The notes under the pieces were generated by a model, which was not told where the DNA came from, ran no database searches, and saw nothing but the letters and a program-made list of their open reading frames with translations. Shown one piece after another: positions 1 to 8,913 of a stretch of DNA of 64,000 nt (position 1 is the first letter of the stretch; each line of letters starts with the position of its first letter). This DNA is from RUG13409 sp045546135 (lineage in GTDB: Bacteria; Bacillota; Clostridia; Peptostreptococcales; Anaerovoracaceae): assembly GCA_045546135.1 (NCBI GenBank), contig JAZQCD010000013.1, positions 54,446 to 118,445 on the forward strand, read 5' to 3'. The position numbers and the translations under genes are program-made.

Positions 1-232
1 TATCATCTTCAGTCATATCAAGTACATGTGAAGATGAAACTGCCTGCCTTAACTTGTTTGCAAAGAATATGGATACTATCTGTTCATCTTGAACTTCTGC
101 ATCTCTTTGTGTAAGAGACCTGTAGCTGTTTGCGCCTGTCAGGAGCAATGAAAGTATGGTCACAGAAAAAAGGCACAGGACCAAAAGAACTGCAAGAAGA
201 TCGAATTTTAAATTACTTCTTTGATCGTTCAT
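1..232 (-). CDS. DUF4860-like membrane protein, partial (cut by window edge)
   Basis: Only the first ~77 codons are present; the gene runs off the left edge. The start ATG at 232 overlaps the TAA of the preceding gene (TAATG), so translation is probably coupled. The visible protein has a short charged start, one hydrophobic segment (about residues 10-33) and then a polar region beginning with a TGANSYRSL stretch. This resembles the DUF4860 proteins that follow small pilin-like genes in clostridial competence/type IV pilus-like operons. Position directly after a GspF-like gene and a small single-TM protein supports a pseudopilus or minor-pilin role. The family call is from memory of the pattern and is tentative. 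Confidence 0.5.
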   Translation of the reverse strand, partial: MNDQRSNLKFDLLAVLLVLCLFSVTILSLLLTGANSYRSLTQRDAEVQDEQIVSIFFANKLRQAVSSSHVLDMTEDD

Positions 233-537
233 TATTTCACCACCACTGTAATATCAGGCATGAGATTCTCTGCAAATACTTCGTAAAATACAGCAAAGTC
301 ATCTCTGTTTATCTGTATACCGTATTTGTCTTCGATGTACTCAAGGTTTGGAGGATAATATCCTTTTGAAGCATAGCAAGACAGCGCCGCCCTTCTCAGC
401 GCGTCTTCAAGATGTTGTTTTTCTTCTGCTCTGCTCCCTTTAGAAAAGTTTCCTATGGATGTGACCATAAATAGGATAAGAGCTCCTGCAAGAAGAAAAG
501 GTATGCAGCTTTTGAGTACTCTTAAAAATGTTTTCAT
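232..537 (-). CDS. small single-pass membrane protein in pilus-like operon
   Basis: 101 residues. One N-terminal hydrophobic segment (about residues 8-27) is followed by a basic/polar stretch and a soluble tail with a YYPPNLEYIEDKYGI-like region. Short proteins of this shape, with a tail of ~70 residues containing YYP and Y-G motifs, are common next to GspF/PilC genes in Clostridia and may be minor pseudopilins. No classic G|FTLIE prepilin peptidase site is visible, so that role is inferred from context only. Start ATG at 537 lies 3 nt after the stop of the GspF-like gene, and the stop overlaps the next start. Confidence 0.6.
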   Translation of the reverse strand: MKTFLRVLKSCIPFLLAGALILFMVTSIGNFSKGSRAEEKQHLEDALRRAALSCYASKGYYPPNLEYIEDKYGIQINRDDFAVFYEVFAENLMPDITVVVK

Positions 538-540
538 CTC

Positions 541-1587
541 TTAACCAATGGCTGCCATTATGTTCATAAGAGGCAGCATTACACAAAGGAGTATTAGTCC
601 TACAAGAACGCAGCTTACGATGACTATTGCAGGTTCAATGCGGCTTACGATCTGAGTTATGGACCTTTCACTCCTGAATGTCATCCTTCCGGAGATATCT
701 TTTATACTCTCATCGCTAAGACCGCTTTTTAAAGCAGTATTAAGTATCCTAGCTTCAGATGCAGGAAGCATTCCTGCTGACGATAGAGCGTCTGCTATAT
801 TCTTTCCTGAAGCAACCTCTGAAACTGCTTTGTTACAGAGTTCTTTTGCAGCAGGTATGTCTGATATGACATTTGCTGCAAGCTCTATAGCGTCTTCACT
901 TGGCATTCCTGAGATCATGCCCATTGTAAGAGCCTGAATGAAGTGGGCAGATGATATCTGCCAGGAAATGCCCTTAGTTCCCCTTCTTATTCTCCATCTG
1001 TCAGTGACCTTTTCTCTGAAACTTTCAGAATTAGCAAAGAATAGAATGAATATGACTGCTGCAAGAAGAAGTATTGCAAGTACAGGCATGATCTTTGAAA
1101 GGAAGCTTCCGAGGCCTAAGAGCCCTCCTGCTATACCTGTAAGACTTGTACCAAGCTGTTTATATACTTCGTTGAAAATAGGTAGTACTTTTATGAGAAG
1201 TACACCTATTACAAGGAGCATGACAACAAGCAGTATGGATGGATATACAAGAGCATCTCTTAATTGCTGACTGAGCCTTGATCTGTCGTAGTAATAATCT
1301 GAAAGAGCATCCAAAGACTCTTCAAGATGTCCTGTCTTTTCACCCACCTTTAGCATAGTAGAAATATATTTGGGGAAAGCATCTTCCTTTTCAAACAGTT
1401 CAGACATGGAAGCGCCCATATCTGCTTCGTCTGCCATGGCTTTCAATTTTTCGGACAGGGTCTTGTTTTCTACATCCTCAGAAAGGACTGCAAAAGCGTC
1501 TGCAGTACCTGTACCTGAATGGACTAAAAGCGCAAGGTTTGCGCAAATATTACCTATCTCTTCATAACTAAGTTTAAGCTTTTCCAT
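541..1587 (-). CDS. type II secretion/type IV pilus inner-membrane protein, GspF/PilC family
   Basis: 348 residues, close to the usual two-domain T2SSF length (350-400). The N-terminal cytoplasmic helical domain contains the family pattern 'LLVHSGTGTADA...LSEKLKAMADEADMGAS'. Then come two hydrophobic segments (about 115-138 and 165-186), a second cytoplasmic domain ('GMISGMPSEDAIELAA') and a C-terminal hydrophobic stretch (about 315-346). GspF proteins form the inner-membrane platform recruited by the assembly ATPase. No GspE/PilB ATPase lies within this window; it would have to be encoded elsewhere or beyond the left edge. The operon continues into two small membrane proteins. Confidence 0.85.
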   Translation of the reverse strand: MEKLKLSYEEIGNICANLALLVHSGTGTADAFAVLSEDVENKTLSEKLKAMADEADMGASMSELFEKEDAFPKYISTMLKVGEKTGHLEESLDALSDYYYDRSRLSQQLRDALVYPSILLVVMLLVIGVLLIKVLPIFNEVYKQLGTSLTGIAGGLLGLGSFLSKIMPVLAILLLAAVIFILFFANSESFREKVTDRWRIRRGTKGISWQISSAHFIQALTMGMISGMPSEDAIELAANVISDIPAAKELCNKAVSEVASGKNIADALSSAGMLPASEARILNTALKSGLSDESIKDISGRMTFRSERSITQIVSRIEPAIVIVSCVLVGLILLCVMLPLMNIMAAIG

Positions 1588-1596
1588 CTCAGCTCC

Positions 1597-2547
1597 TTAA
1601 TAAAAATACTTTTCAGTATAATTGCTTCCGTCACCTATATATTTATCAACGCCTATCCTGTTCTTGCCTGTGGATGCAAAGGTAGGATCCATGCGTTGCC
1701 ATGAGTGCCCGTCAAAATAGACAGCTTTTTCTATCCATCCTTCTTCATCTGACCACACATTAATCCAAGCGTGATAAGCGTCTCCTGCATATCCGACAAC
1801 AAGCTTGCAAGGTATACCCTGGCTTCTGAGCATTGCTGTCATTATGGATGCATAATCAAAACATATGCCTTTCTTTTTTGAAAGGACTTTATCAAGGTCC
1901 GGCAGATAACCTGTTTGCACGCTCTCTGCAAGATCATAATCATATTTGAATTTGTCTACTACAAAATCATAGACAGATGCTACCTTTTCAAGTACTCCTT
2001 CTTTGCCTTTTACAAGTTCTGCTGCCTTTTTCATGGTCTTAGGAGCATCTTCATAGTTGACATATTGATTGGGTCTTAAGAATGGCGAAAAAGGGTCAGA
2101 AAGATATGCTGTAAACCCGGCAGAAAGAACAGCAGAATATTTGTTGTCCTGTATATTCTCGTAGACGATGACTTTGTATGTATCGCTGCCGTTGCCTAAA
2201 GGAAGCACGGCCCAAAGACCGGGAGTAAGGACGAAAGTATATGTGTCAAGAGAACATTTCATCTGGCATCTTAACTTCTTGTCTGTATCGACTTTGAATT
2301 TGACCATGACATATCCGTCGGCTATATTCGAATAATCGATAACTGCCTTATCGTTCTCTTCATATGCTCTTCCTGAAGCTTCCGGAAGAAGTATGATAGA
2401 TTCAGGAAGAGGCGCACTTTGCTCGTTTTCTCCTCCTTCTCCTTCTTCATCGCTTCCGCAGGCTGTAAATACCAAAAGAGAAAGCATCAAAAGAATGATG
2501 CCAAGAAGCAGACCTTTATTTTTAATTTTAAAGATCTTTCTATTCAA
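1597..2547 (-). CDS. transglutaminase-like lipoprotein
   Basis: 316 residues. A signal peptide (about 1-29) ends in a lipobox LVFTAC, with Cys30 the likely lipidated residue, so the protein should sit on the outer face of the membrane. After an acidic linker and a beta-rich domain comes a transglutaminase-like core with the expected triad: Cys229 in KKGICFDYAS, His259 in DAYHAWINVW and Asp287 in QRMDPTF. Bacterial members usually act as cysteine proteases or amidases rather than cross-linkers; the substrate is unknown. It lies 10 nt upstream of the GspF-like gene and 5 nt after the HPt gene, so it is probably co-transcribed with both. Confidence 0.85.
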   Translation of the reverse strand: MNRKIFKIKNKGLLLGIILLMLSLLVFTACGSDEEGEGGENEQSAPLPESIILLPEASGRAYEENDKAVIDYSNIADGYVMVKFKVDTDKKLRCQMKCSLDTYTFVLTPGLWAVLPLGNGSDTYKVIVYENIQDNKYSAVLSAGFTAYLSDPFSPFLRPNQYVNYEDAPKTMKKAAELVKGKEGVLEKVASVYDFVVDKFKYDYDLAESVQTGYLPDLDKVLSKKKGICFDYASIMTAMLRSQGIPCKLVVGYAGDAYHAWINVWSDEEGWIEKAVYFDGHSWQRMDPTFASTGKNRIGVDKYIGDGSNYTEKYFY

Positions 2548-2552
2548 ATCAG

Positions 2553-2897
2553 TTACGCTTCGATCATTTCCTTTAATTTTGACAGCTTCTCATGTATCTC
2601 ATCAAGGAGATCTTTGTATTCGCACTCTTCCAAAGGTCTCAATGCTTCTGTCAATTTAGACATAGGATCGAATATGGGAGTAAGATCGAGATTTCCCAGT
2701 ATGCCTTTGAGGGCATGAGCTGCTTCAAAGGCTGATTTCCAGTCACAGGCTGCAAGGGCCTCATCAAGCTTTGCAAAATTAGGATCTTGTGCTGCCATCT
2801 TTACAAGTCTGATATAGAAGTCTTCATTGTTCATGCATCTTTTGAGCCCAGATCCTGTATCTGCGCCGTAATCTTCAAGATTATTGATATCCAGCAT
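2553..2897 (-). CDS. HPt domain phosphotransfer protein
   Basis: 114 residues, the size of a stand-alone histidine phosphotransfer domain. His61 lies in AHALKGILGNL, which matches the HPt signature (A-H-x-L-K-G-x-x-x-N-L/I). Such proteins pass phosphate between a hybrid kinase and a response regulator. No histidine kinase is adjacent. The upstream neighbour, 15 nt away, is a GGDEF protein; the REC-GGDEF-EAL protein at 20530-22233 is a possible distant partner. That pairing is only a guess. Confidence 0.85.
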   Translation of the reverse strand: MLDINNLEDYGADTGSGLKRCMNNEDFYIRLVKMAAQDPNFAKLDEALAACDWKSAFEAAHALKGILGNLDLTPIFDPMSKLTEALRPLEECEYKDLLDEIHEKLSKLKEMIEA

Positions 2898-2912
2898 CTC
2901 TTAGTCCTTTCC

Positions 2913-4280
2913 TTAAGCTGTATAGAATGTATATGTGTCTTTGCCTTTGCCTTTTGAAATGTAAAGGGCTTTGTCTGCATCTTCGTATATGCTTCCTTGA
3001 GGATCCTTCCTGTCAGAAAAAGCTATGCCTATGCTTAGAGTAAGACCTATTACTCCGTCTTTCTCATCCCTTAATGCATTTGTTATATTAGTTATCTTGC
3101 TAGTTACGAGTTCCTTAAGTGATGATCCCGCATTGATCATTATGACTACGAATTCATCTCCTCCGAGCCTGCATATATAGTCCTCAGAACGGAAATTCTT
3201 TTTTAAGACTTTTGCTACTCTTTGAAGAGCTTTGTCGCCCATGGCATGCCCGTATTTGTCATTGATGATCTTGAACATGTCTATGTCAAGTATCATATAT
3301 GTCATGAGATCGTTTTTATGAAGCTCCATTATGTCATCGTATGCTGCTCTGTTGTAGAGATCTGTAAGAGCATCATGCTTTGCTTCATAGGAAAGCTTAG
3401 ACTTGTCTGCCTGAGAAATGTCGAACATTTCGTTATAGTTATCTGCAAGGAAGTCAAGTTCCCCTACTCCGCTGTGATCGAAATAGGAATGCTCTTTTAT
3501 GCTCTTTACGAAGCCTTCTACAGGTTTGATGACATACTTGTTAGTTATGAACAAATAGAAAAATATGAGCAGCAGCACAAGAGCAGAAAGAATATATTGG
3601 ATGCTTAGCTGTCTGCCAAGATCTTTAGAACTTTCTGTTTCCCTTAAATGCATCATTTCAAGGAGCTTTTCAGTACACATATCAACATTATCGTATATCT
3701 CGTCTTTTAACTCCTGATATACAGGGCCGAATACGAGTTCTCTTGCTCTTGAAATGAGCTGCTCTTTTGGAATAACTTTGTCTTCTTCCTTAAGATCTAT
3801 GCTTCTTATTTCTTCAGGAAATCTTGAAAGATCATAACCAAAATATCCTATGGCAAGCCTGAAAGCATAATATTCAGTATCGATAAGCTGGTTTGAAAGT
3901 CTTAGAGAATTTTCAAGATAATAAATAGAATCAGGGCTAATATCTTTCAGCGCTTCATTTATATTTGCTACAGCTTTATCTCTTCTCTTTGTCGTATTAA
4001 CTTCAGTAAAGTAATTATCGAGAGCGCTTATGTCTCCTGAAAGAGTGAATTCTCTTACCTGAGCTGTCAGATAGTCAGATGCCTGCCTCATGACAGAAGC
4101 ATCGTTCCTTGCTTCGATATATTCATTGGTAGCAATATTAAGAGCCTGATAGCTTTTGTTTATCCTTGCAGTATTGATACCAAGGCATACCAAAAATACA
4201 GCTCCTATAGAAGCCATGATCATAAATATGTGTTTCAGATCCATGGATCTGTTTTCTGATTTGGTATTAGTATCTACCAT
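2913..4280 (-). CDS. membrane diguanylate cyclase (GGDEF)
   Basis: 455 residues. Two membrane segments (about 17-37 and 231-249) enclose an extracytoplasmic helical sensor region of ~190 residues. A short linker leads to a GGDEF domain (about 300-455) with intact GGDEF at 373-377. An inhibitory-site motif RSED sits at 364-367, exactly five residues upstream, as expected for an RxxD product-inhibition site. It should therefore make cyclic di-GMP and be feedback inhibited. First gene of a run that includes the HPt protein, the transglutaminase lipoprotein and the pilus-like genes, which fits c-di-GMP control of surface structures. Confidence 0.93.
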   Translation of the reverse strand: MVDTNTKSENRSMDLKHIFMIMASIGAVFLVCLGINTARINKSYQALNIATNEYIEARNDASVMRQASDYLTAQVREFTLSGDISALDNYFTEVNTTKRRDKAVANINEALKDISPDSIYYLENSLRLSNQLIDTEYYAFRLAIGYFGYDLSRFPEEIRSIDLKEEDKVIPKEQLISRARELVFGPVYQELKDEIYDNVDMCTEKLLEMMHLRETESSKDLGRQLSIQYILSALVLLLIFFYLFITNKYVIKPVEGFVKSIKEHSYFDHSGVGELDFLADNYNEMFDISQADKSKLSYEAKHDALTDLYNRAAYDDIMELHKNDLMTYMILDIDMFKIINDKYGHAMGDKALQRVAKVLKKNFRSEDYICRLGGDEFVVIMINAGSSLKELVTSKITNITNALRDEKDGVIGLTLSIGIAFSDRKDPQGSIYEDADKALYISKGKGKDTYTFYTA

Positions 4281-4331
4281 AGTTTTATTACCTTGATCTA
4301 TCTGAAATACTGCTCTTCTTTATATTATATC

Positions 4332-4361
4332 AAAAAATACCGCAGGAATATACCGGCGGTA
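4332..4361 (-). terminator. intrinsic terminator after tyrosine-phosphatase-like gene
   Basis: Arms ATACCGC (4338-4344) and GCGGTAT (4355-4361) form a hairpin. On the minus strand it is followed by a run of six T. It lies between the phosphatase-like gene (stop at 4386) and the diguanylate cyclase start. A TATAAT-like sequence just downstream on the minus strand may serve the cyclase gene. Confidence 0.7.
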
Positions 4362-4385
4362 TCAAAAAGACAAATATTCAATTCC

Positions 4386-5585
4386 TTATTTTAGTATCCT
4401 TATTTTGAGAGCAGATATTTCATCCTGAGTCATACCTGCATCGAGCATGTATTTTTCAGCATAGGGAGCAAGGTCTATATTCTTGTAGTCCACATCAGCG
4501 CCTGCTGTTATGAGTTTAAAGAAGTATGAAAGGACTGAGTCTACTATTACTTCATATTTGTCTGCCTGGTTGTCTTTCCTGATCTCGTAATAATTATCAT
4601 AAGTGATCATGTAATCATCTTTGATCTCTTCGTAGCCGGCTCCTGCAAATGCTTCTAAAAGGAAACAGACAAAACCTGTCCTGTCTTTACCTTCTGTACA
4701 ATGAACAAGATATGGGCCGTTGGATGCTGCCATGGATCTAAGACCTTCAGCGACCTTTGATTTGAACTCATCGGAGAAATAGTTCATGTTAAGAGCAACA
4801 GGGACTACTTTTCCTGATTCATAAAGGCTAAGTAAATACGGGGAATCAAAATCATCCTTTGCAATATATCTGTTTATCTTTGATTCATTATCTGCAAGGT
4901 CTAAGACGAACATGACTCCTGCTTCTTTTATGAATTTGTCTACATAAGGCGCTCTGTTATGCTGGTTATCACATGGCGATGCAGATCTATACAGGGTATT
5001 CTCTTTTAAAGATCCTACATTTACAGCCCTAAAATTAGCAAAAGCTTCATCGCTTGGGAATTCGCTGCGATCATCTGAATAATGTATATCTCTTGCATTC
5101 TGTATATCTTTGTATGTGCCTTTAGTATTGACTTTAACAGATGCAGTGGTATCGTTACCGATATTTGCTTCAGACCATAAAGAATTCTTGGGTTTTGAAA
5201 GGCTCCCTTCTAACAAGAGCACCGGATCGATCTCATCCCATATATCATTGCCGCAATTGATGCACAGCTTTATATAATCGTAGCCGGGATATGCAACGAG
5301 AAGTATTTCGCCCGGGTCTACATAATATCCGTTATAGTAAGGTATACCTGTATAGGACTTGCCGTTGCTGAATTCAACATCGACGCTGTCTCCGTATTCA
5401 AAACCGAGCGCATTGAATTCATCAATGGTCATCTTTAGATATATACCGCCGAATTCAAGCTCGTGAATAAGTTCAAGACCTTCTATGTGAGCAAGTTCTT
5501 CATCCTTTCCTCCTTTTTGGCATGCTGCAAAAGAGCAAAGGATCATAAGAAGCGCAAGGATCAAAGCAAGTGATTTTTTAAACAT
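4386..5585 (-). CDS. tyrosine/phosphoinositide-phosphatase-like lipoprotein
   Basis: 399 residues. A signal peptide with lipobox FAAC (Cys22) predicts surface anchoring. Residues about 35-115 form a beta-rich domain with a DSVDVEFSNGKSY...IPYYNGYYVDPGE pattern that recalls the C-terminal domain of SAM hydrolase (HAT) proteins; that assignment is weak. Residues about 185-399 match the bacterial tyrosine phosphatase family (Y_phosphatase3 type): FRAVNVGSL, LYRSASP and the catalytic loop HCTEGKDRTG at 295-304 with Cys296. It would act on extracellular phospho-substrates, identity unknown. Its start lies 3 nt after the stop of the rlmD-like gene. Confidence 0.85.
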   Translation of the reverse strand: MFKKSLALILALLMILCSFAACQKGGKDEELAHIEGLELIHELEFGGIYLKMTIDEFNALGFEYGDSVDVEFSNGKSYTGIPYYNGYYVDPGEILLVAYPGYDYIKLCINCGNDIWDEIDPVLLLEGSLSKPKNSLWSEANIGNDTTASVKVNTKGTYKDIQNARDIHYSDDRSEFPSDEAFANFRAVNVGSLKENTLYRSASPCDNQHNRAPYVDKFIKEAGVMFVLDLADNESKINRYIAKDDFDSPYLLSLYESGKVVPVALNMNYFSDEFKSKVAEGLRSMAASNGPYLVHCTEGKDRTGFVCFLLEAFAGAGYEEIKDDYMITYDNYYEIRKDNQADKYEVIVDSVLSYFFKLITAGADVDYKNIDLAPYAEKYMLDAGMTQDEISALKIRILK

Positions 5586-5587
5586 CT

Positions 5588-6766
5588 CTACCTCCTTTTC
5601 TCAAGAAGTGTAATGCATTCCGTATGCTTAGTCATAGGGAAATTGTCATAAGCCTGAATGCTCTTTATGTCATAACCGTATTCATCTGCCATAGCAAGAT
5701 TGACTGCCATGGTCTTTGGATTACACGAAATATACACTATCTGTTCTACGCTGTAAGACAGTATCTGTTTCATTGCCTTAGGAACTATGCCGCTCCTTGG
5801 CGGATCGACTACTATTACGTCAGGTCTTTCTTCTATCTTTGAAAGCGCAGTATTCACATCCTCTGCAATGAAAATGCAATTATCAAGCCCGTTAGATGAT
5901 GCGCTCCTTCTTGCAGTTTCAACTGCTTCTTCTACTATCTCAACGCCAATGGCTTTCTTTGCTTTCTTTGCCATTGCCTGAGTTATGGTACCTGTACCGC
6001 AGTAAAGATCGTATACGACTTTGCCTTCAAGGTGATCTATAAGCGAGATGGCATCTATATACAGCCTTTCTGCTGCTTCCACATTTGTCTGAAAGAAACT
6101 GAAAGGTCCTATCTGAAATTTAAGACCCATTATCTCTTCTTCGTAATATTCTCTTCCGTAAATGAGACGAAGTTCATCGCATTTTACTGTGTCTGCAACT
6201 GAATCATTTATGGTATGAAGTATCCCTGCTACTTTGTCATCAAGTTTAAGACCTAAAATCTGCTCTTTGAAAGCATTTTCATCAAAGTCTGATTCAGAGG
6301 TCGTAACTATATTTATAACGAGCTCTTTTGTCCTTACTCCCCTTCTTATGATGAGGCTTCTTAGCAGTCCTTTATGAGTCTTTTTGTTGTAATGTATGTA
6401 GCCCTGCTTTTTAGCAAATTCTAAAGTAGCTGTAACTAATCTGTTGTAATCATCAGTGACCAGTGAGCATGAAGATACATCTACTATGTTCATGAAATGT
6501 CCTTTTTCGTGAAGACCAAGGAGCATTTCTCCGCCTTTGAAACGGTCTCCAAAGGTATATTCCATCTTGTTTCTGTATCCTCTTAAAGACTGACATGGAA
6601 TTATGCCTTTAAGAAGGCTTTGGTCAATGCCGCATGCTGACAGATATCCTCTTACTTCGCCTTCTTTGTTTTTGAGCTGATCTTCATAAGATATGCCCTG
6701 GTAGCTGCATCCTCCGCAAAAGGATGCGCTTGGACATATGCTATTTGTTTCCGTTTTCGTATTCAA
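5588..6766 (-). CDS. rlmD: 23S rRNA (uracil-C5)-methyltransferase, RumA/RlmD family
   Basis: 392 residues. The N-terminus has the iron-sulfur cysteine pattern C-x6-C-G-G-C. The SAM-binding motif DLYCGTGTITQ is near residue 258, followed by GVEIVEEAVE. The DPPRSG motif and the catalytic Cys in VYISCNPKT are also present. It is shorter than typical RlmD (~430-450) because no TRAM domain precedes the cluster. It methylates a uridine of 23S rRNA; which position (U747 or U1939) cannot be told. The start overlaps the end of tgt by 26 nt; no later in-frame Met precedes the Cys motif. Confidence 0.88.
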   Translation of the reverse strand: MNTKTETNSICPSASFCGGCSYQGISYEDQLKNKEGEVRGYLSACGIDQSLLKGIIPCQSLRGYRNKMEYTFGDRFKGGEMLLGLHEKGHFMNIVDVSSCSLVTDDYNRLVTATLEFAKKQGYIHYNKKTHKGLLRSLIIRRGVRTKELVINIVTTSESDFDENAFKEQILGLKLDDKVAGILHTINDSVADTVKCDELRLIYGREYYEEEIMGLKFQIGPFSFFQTNVEAAERLYIDAISLIDHLEGKVVYDLYCGTGTITQAMAKKAKKAIGVEIVEEAVETARRSASSNGLDNCIFIAEDVNTALSKIEERPDVIVVDPPRSGIVPKAMKQILSYSVEQIVYISCNPKTMAVNLAMADEYGYDIKSIQAYDNFPMTKHTECITLLEKRR

Positions 6767-7877
6767 AGAGGAACTCCTTCTTGAACTGTGTAAAGCGATC
6801 TTCTTCTATGGCTTTCCTTGACTTTTCTGCAAGTCTTACAAGGAAATTAAGGTTGTGCTCAGAAAGGAGCATGGCGCCGAATATCTCATTTTCTCTTACG
6901 AGATGGTGTATATATGCCCTGGAATAATTTCTGCATGCATAGCAATTGCATCCCTCATCAATGGGTCTAAAGTCTTCCTTAAAGGGCGCTTTGTCAAGAG
7001 ACAGTCTGCCGTGATCTGTCATTGCCATGCCGTGCCTTGCAAGGCGCGTTGGTTCTACGCAGTCGAACATATCGACTCCGTGCTCTATGGCTTCAAGAAT
7101 GTAATCGGGAGTTCCTATTCCCATTACATATCTTGGTTTGTTTTCAGGAAGCATATCTACTGCATAATCGAGTACTCCTACATACTCTTCCTTCGTTTCA
7201 CCTACTGATATGCCGCCGATGGCATATCCGGGCAGGTCCATATCTACGATGGCTTTTGCGCTTTCTTCTCTTAAGTCCTTAAAGAAACCGCCCTGCATTA
7301 TGCCAAAGAGGGCCTGCTTTTCAGTATTATGATGAGCATCGACGCATCTTCTAAGCCATCTTGTAGTCCTTGCCTGAGACTCCTTTATATATCTATAGTC
7401 TGCATTAGGAGGAGCACATTCGTCGAATGCCATGATGATATCTGCACCAAGAGCATTCTGCACTTCCATAGAATTCTCAGGAGTGAACATGTGAGAAGAC
7501 CCGTCTATATATGATTTGAACTTTACGCCTTCTTCAGAGATCTTGCGAAGTTTTCCTAAAGAAAAAACCTGGAATCCACCTGAATCTGTAAGTATGGCTC
7601 TGTCCCAGTTCATGAATCTATGAAGGCCACCTGCCTTTTTGACTATTTCATGGCCAGGTCTTAAATACAGATGATAGGTATTTGCAAGTATGATATGAGC
7701 TCCGTTTTCGCCAAGCTTTGCAACGTCTTCAGGCTTCATTGCCTTGACAGTAGCCTGAGTCCCTACGGGCATAAAAACAGGGGTCTGCACATCACCGTGA
7801 GGTGTATGCATGACTCCTCTTCTTGCTGCCGAATGAGCGTCTTTTTTTATAAGTTCATATGTTACTGCGTGTTTCAT
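6741..7877 (-). CDS. tgt: queuine/preQ1 tRNA-guanine transglycosylase
   Basis: 378 residues, normal length. It exchanges guanine-34 of GUN-anticodon tRNAs for preQ1. Visible motifs are the substrate-binding DSGGFQVFSL, the GGISVGE loop, FDCVEPTRLARHG, and the zinc site C-x-C-x2-C followed by His in the C-terminal NCYACRNYSRAY region. It starts 1 nt after the end of queA, the next enzyme of the same pathway, so the two are translationally close and surely co-transcribed. No yajC or secDF genes follow, unlike many genomes; rlmD does. Confidence 0.97.
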   Translation of the reverse strand: MKHAVTYELIKKDAHSAARRGVMHTPHGDVQTPVFMPVGTQATVKAMKPEDVAKLGENGAHIILANTYHLYLRPGHEIVKKAGGLHRFMNWDRAILTDSGGFQVFSLGKLRKISEEGVKFKSYIDGSSHMFTPENSMEVQNALGADIIMAFDECAPPNADYRYIKESQARTTRWLRRCVDAHHNTEKQALFGIMQGGFFKDLREESAKAIVDMDLPGYAIGGISVGETKEEYVGVLDYAVDMLPENKPRYVMGIGTPDYILEAIEHGVDMFDCVEPTRLARHGMAMTDHGRLSLDKAPFKEDFRPIDEGCNCYACRNYSRAYIHHLVRENEIFGAMLLSEHNLNFLVRLAEKSRKAIEEDRFTQFKKEFLFEYENGNK

Positions 7878-7878
7878 A

Positions 7879-8913
7879 TCAGTCCGTTATATACATTGCA
7901 TCTCCGTAAGAGAAGAATCTATATCTTTCCTTTACTGCGGTCTTGTATGCTTCTAATATCTTTTCTCTCTCATACAGGGCTGAGACGAGCATCATAAGAG
8001 TGGATTTTGGCAGATGGAAATTGGTTATGAGTTCATCAACCATCTTGTATTTGTATCCCGGATATATGAATATGCCCGTATCTGCAGATCCTGCATGTAT
8101 TATGCCATTCTCATCAGTTGCGCTCTCCATGGTCCTGCATGCCGTAGTCCCTACGCTTATGATCCTGCCGCCTGCAGCCTTAGTTTCGTTTATGATCTTA
8201 GCTGCTTCTTCAGTTACGCTGTAGTGCTCAAAGTGCATATGATGCTCTTCTACTACATCTACCTTTACAGGTCTAAAGGTCCCTATGCCTACATGGAGTG
8301 TTACGAAAACAGTCTTTATACCCTTTTCTCTTATTTTCTCCAAAAGCTCCGTAGTAAAATGAAAACCTGCAGTCGGCGCTGCAACTGAACCTTCTTCTCT
8401 TGCATAGACTGTCTGGTAATCATCCTTGTCTTCAGCTTTTGTTTCTCTTTCTATATATGGAGGAAGAGGCATCTTTCCAAGCTCCTCTAAAGTCTCCATA
8501 AAGTCTCCGTTGCAGAAAAACTCAGCTATCCTCGTTCCTTCATCTGAGTATCCTTTTATGACAGCAGACAGTTTGCCGTCGCCGAATACGACTTTATCGC
8601 CGGGTTTGAGTCTTCTGCCCGGTTTTACTAAAGTCTCCCATGTGTTTCCTTCGATCTTCTTTGAAAGAAGGAATTCAACTTTGACTCCTGTGCTTTCTTT
8701 AACGCCGTAAAGCCTTGCAGGTATGACCTTGGAATCGTTCATTACAAGGCAGTCTCCGGGTCTTAGATAATCTATTATGTCTGAAAAAACTTTATGTTCA
8801 AGCTCTCCTGTCTTTCTATGAACTATCATGAGCCTGCAGGAATCTCGTATCTTTACAGGTTCCTGCGCTATGAGTTCTATAGGAAGCTCGTAATCAAAAT
8901 CAGATACATTCAT
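7879..8913 (-). CDS. queA: S-adenosylmethionine:tRNA ribosyltransferase-isomerase
   Basis: 344 residues, full length. It transfers and isomerises the ribosyl group of SAM onto preQ1 in tRNA to give epoxyqueuosine. Family motifs include the start FDYELPIELIAQ.P, AAPTAGFHFT, the HVGIGTFRPV loop and NFHLPKSTL. The ATG overlaps the last base of ruvB, so it is part of the ruvCAB-queA-tgt operon. No anomalies were seen. Confidence 0.97.
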   Translation of the reverse strand: MNVSDFDYELPIELIAQEPVKIRDSCRLMIVHRKTGELEHKVFSDIIDYLRPGDCLVMNDSKVIPARLYGVKESTGVKVEFLLSKKIEGNTWETLVKPGRRLKPGDKVVFGDGKLSAVIKGYSDEGTRIAEFFCNGDFMETLEELGKMPLPPYIERETKAEDKDDYQTVYAREEGSVAAPTAGFHFTTELLEKIREKGIKTVFVTLHVGIGTFRPVKVDVVEEHHMHFEHYSVTEEAAKIINETKAAGGRIISVGTTACRTMESATDENGIIHAGSADTGIFIYPGYKYKMVDELITNFHLPKSTLMMLVSALYEREKILEAYKTAVKERYRFFSYGDAMYITD

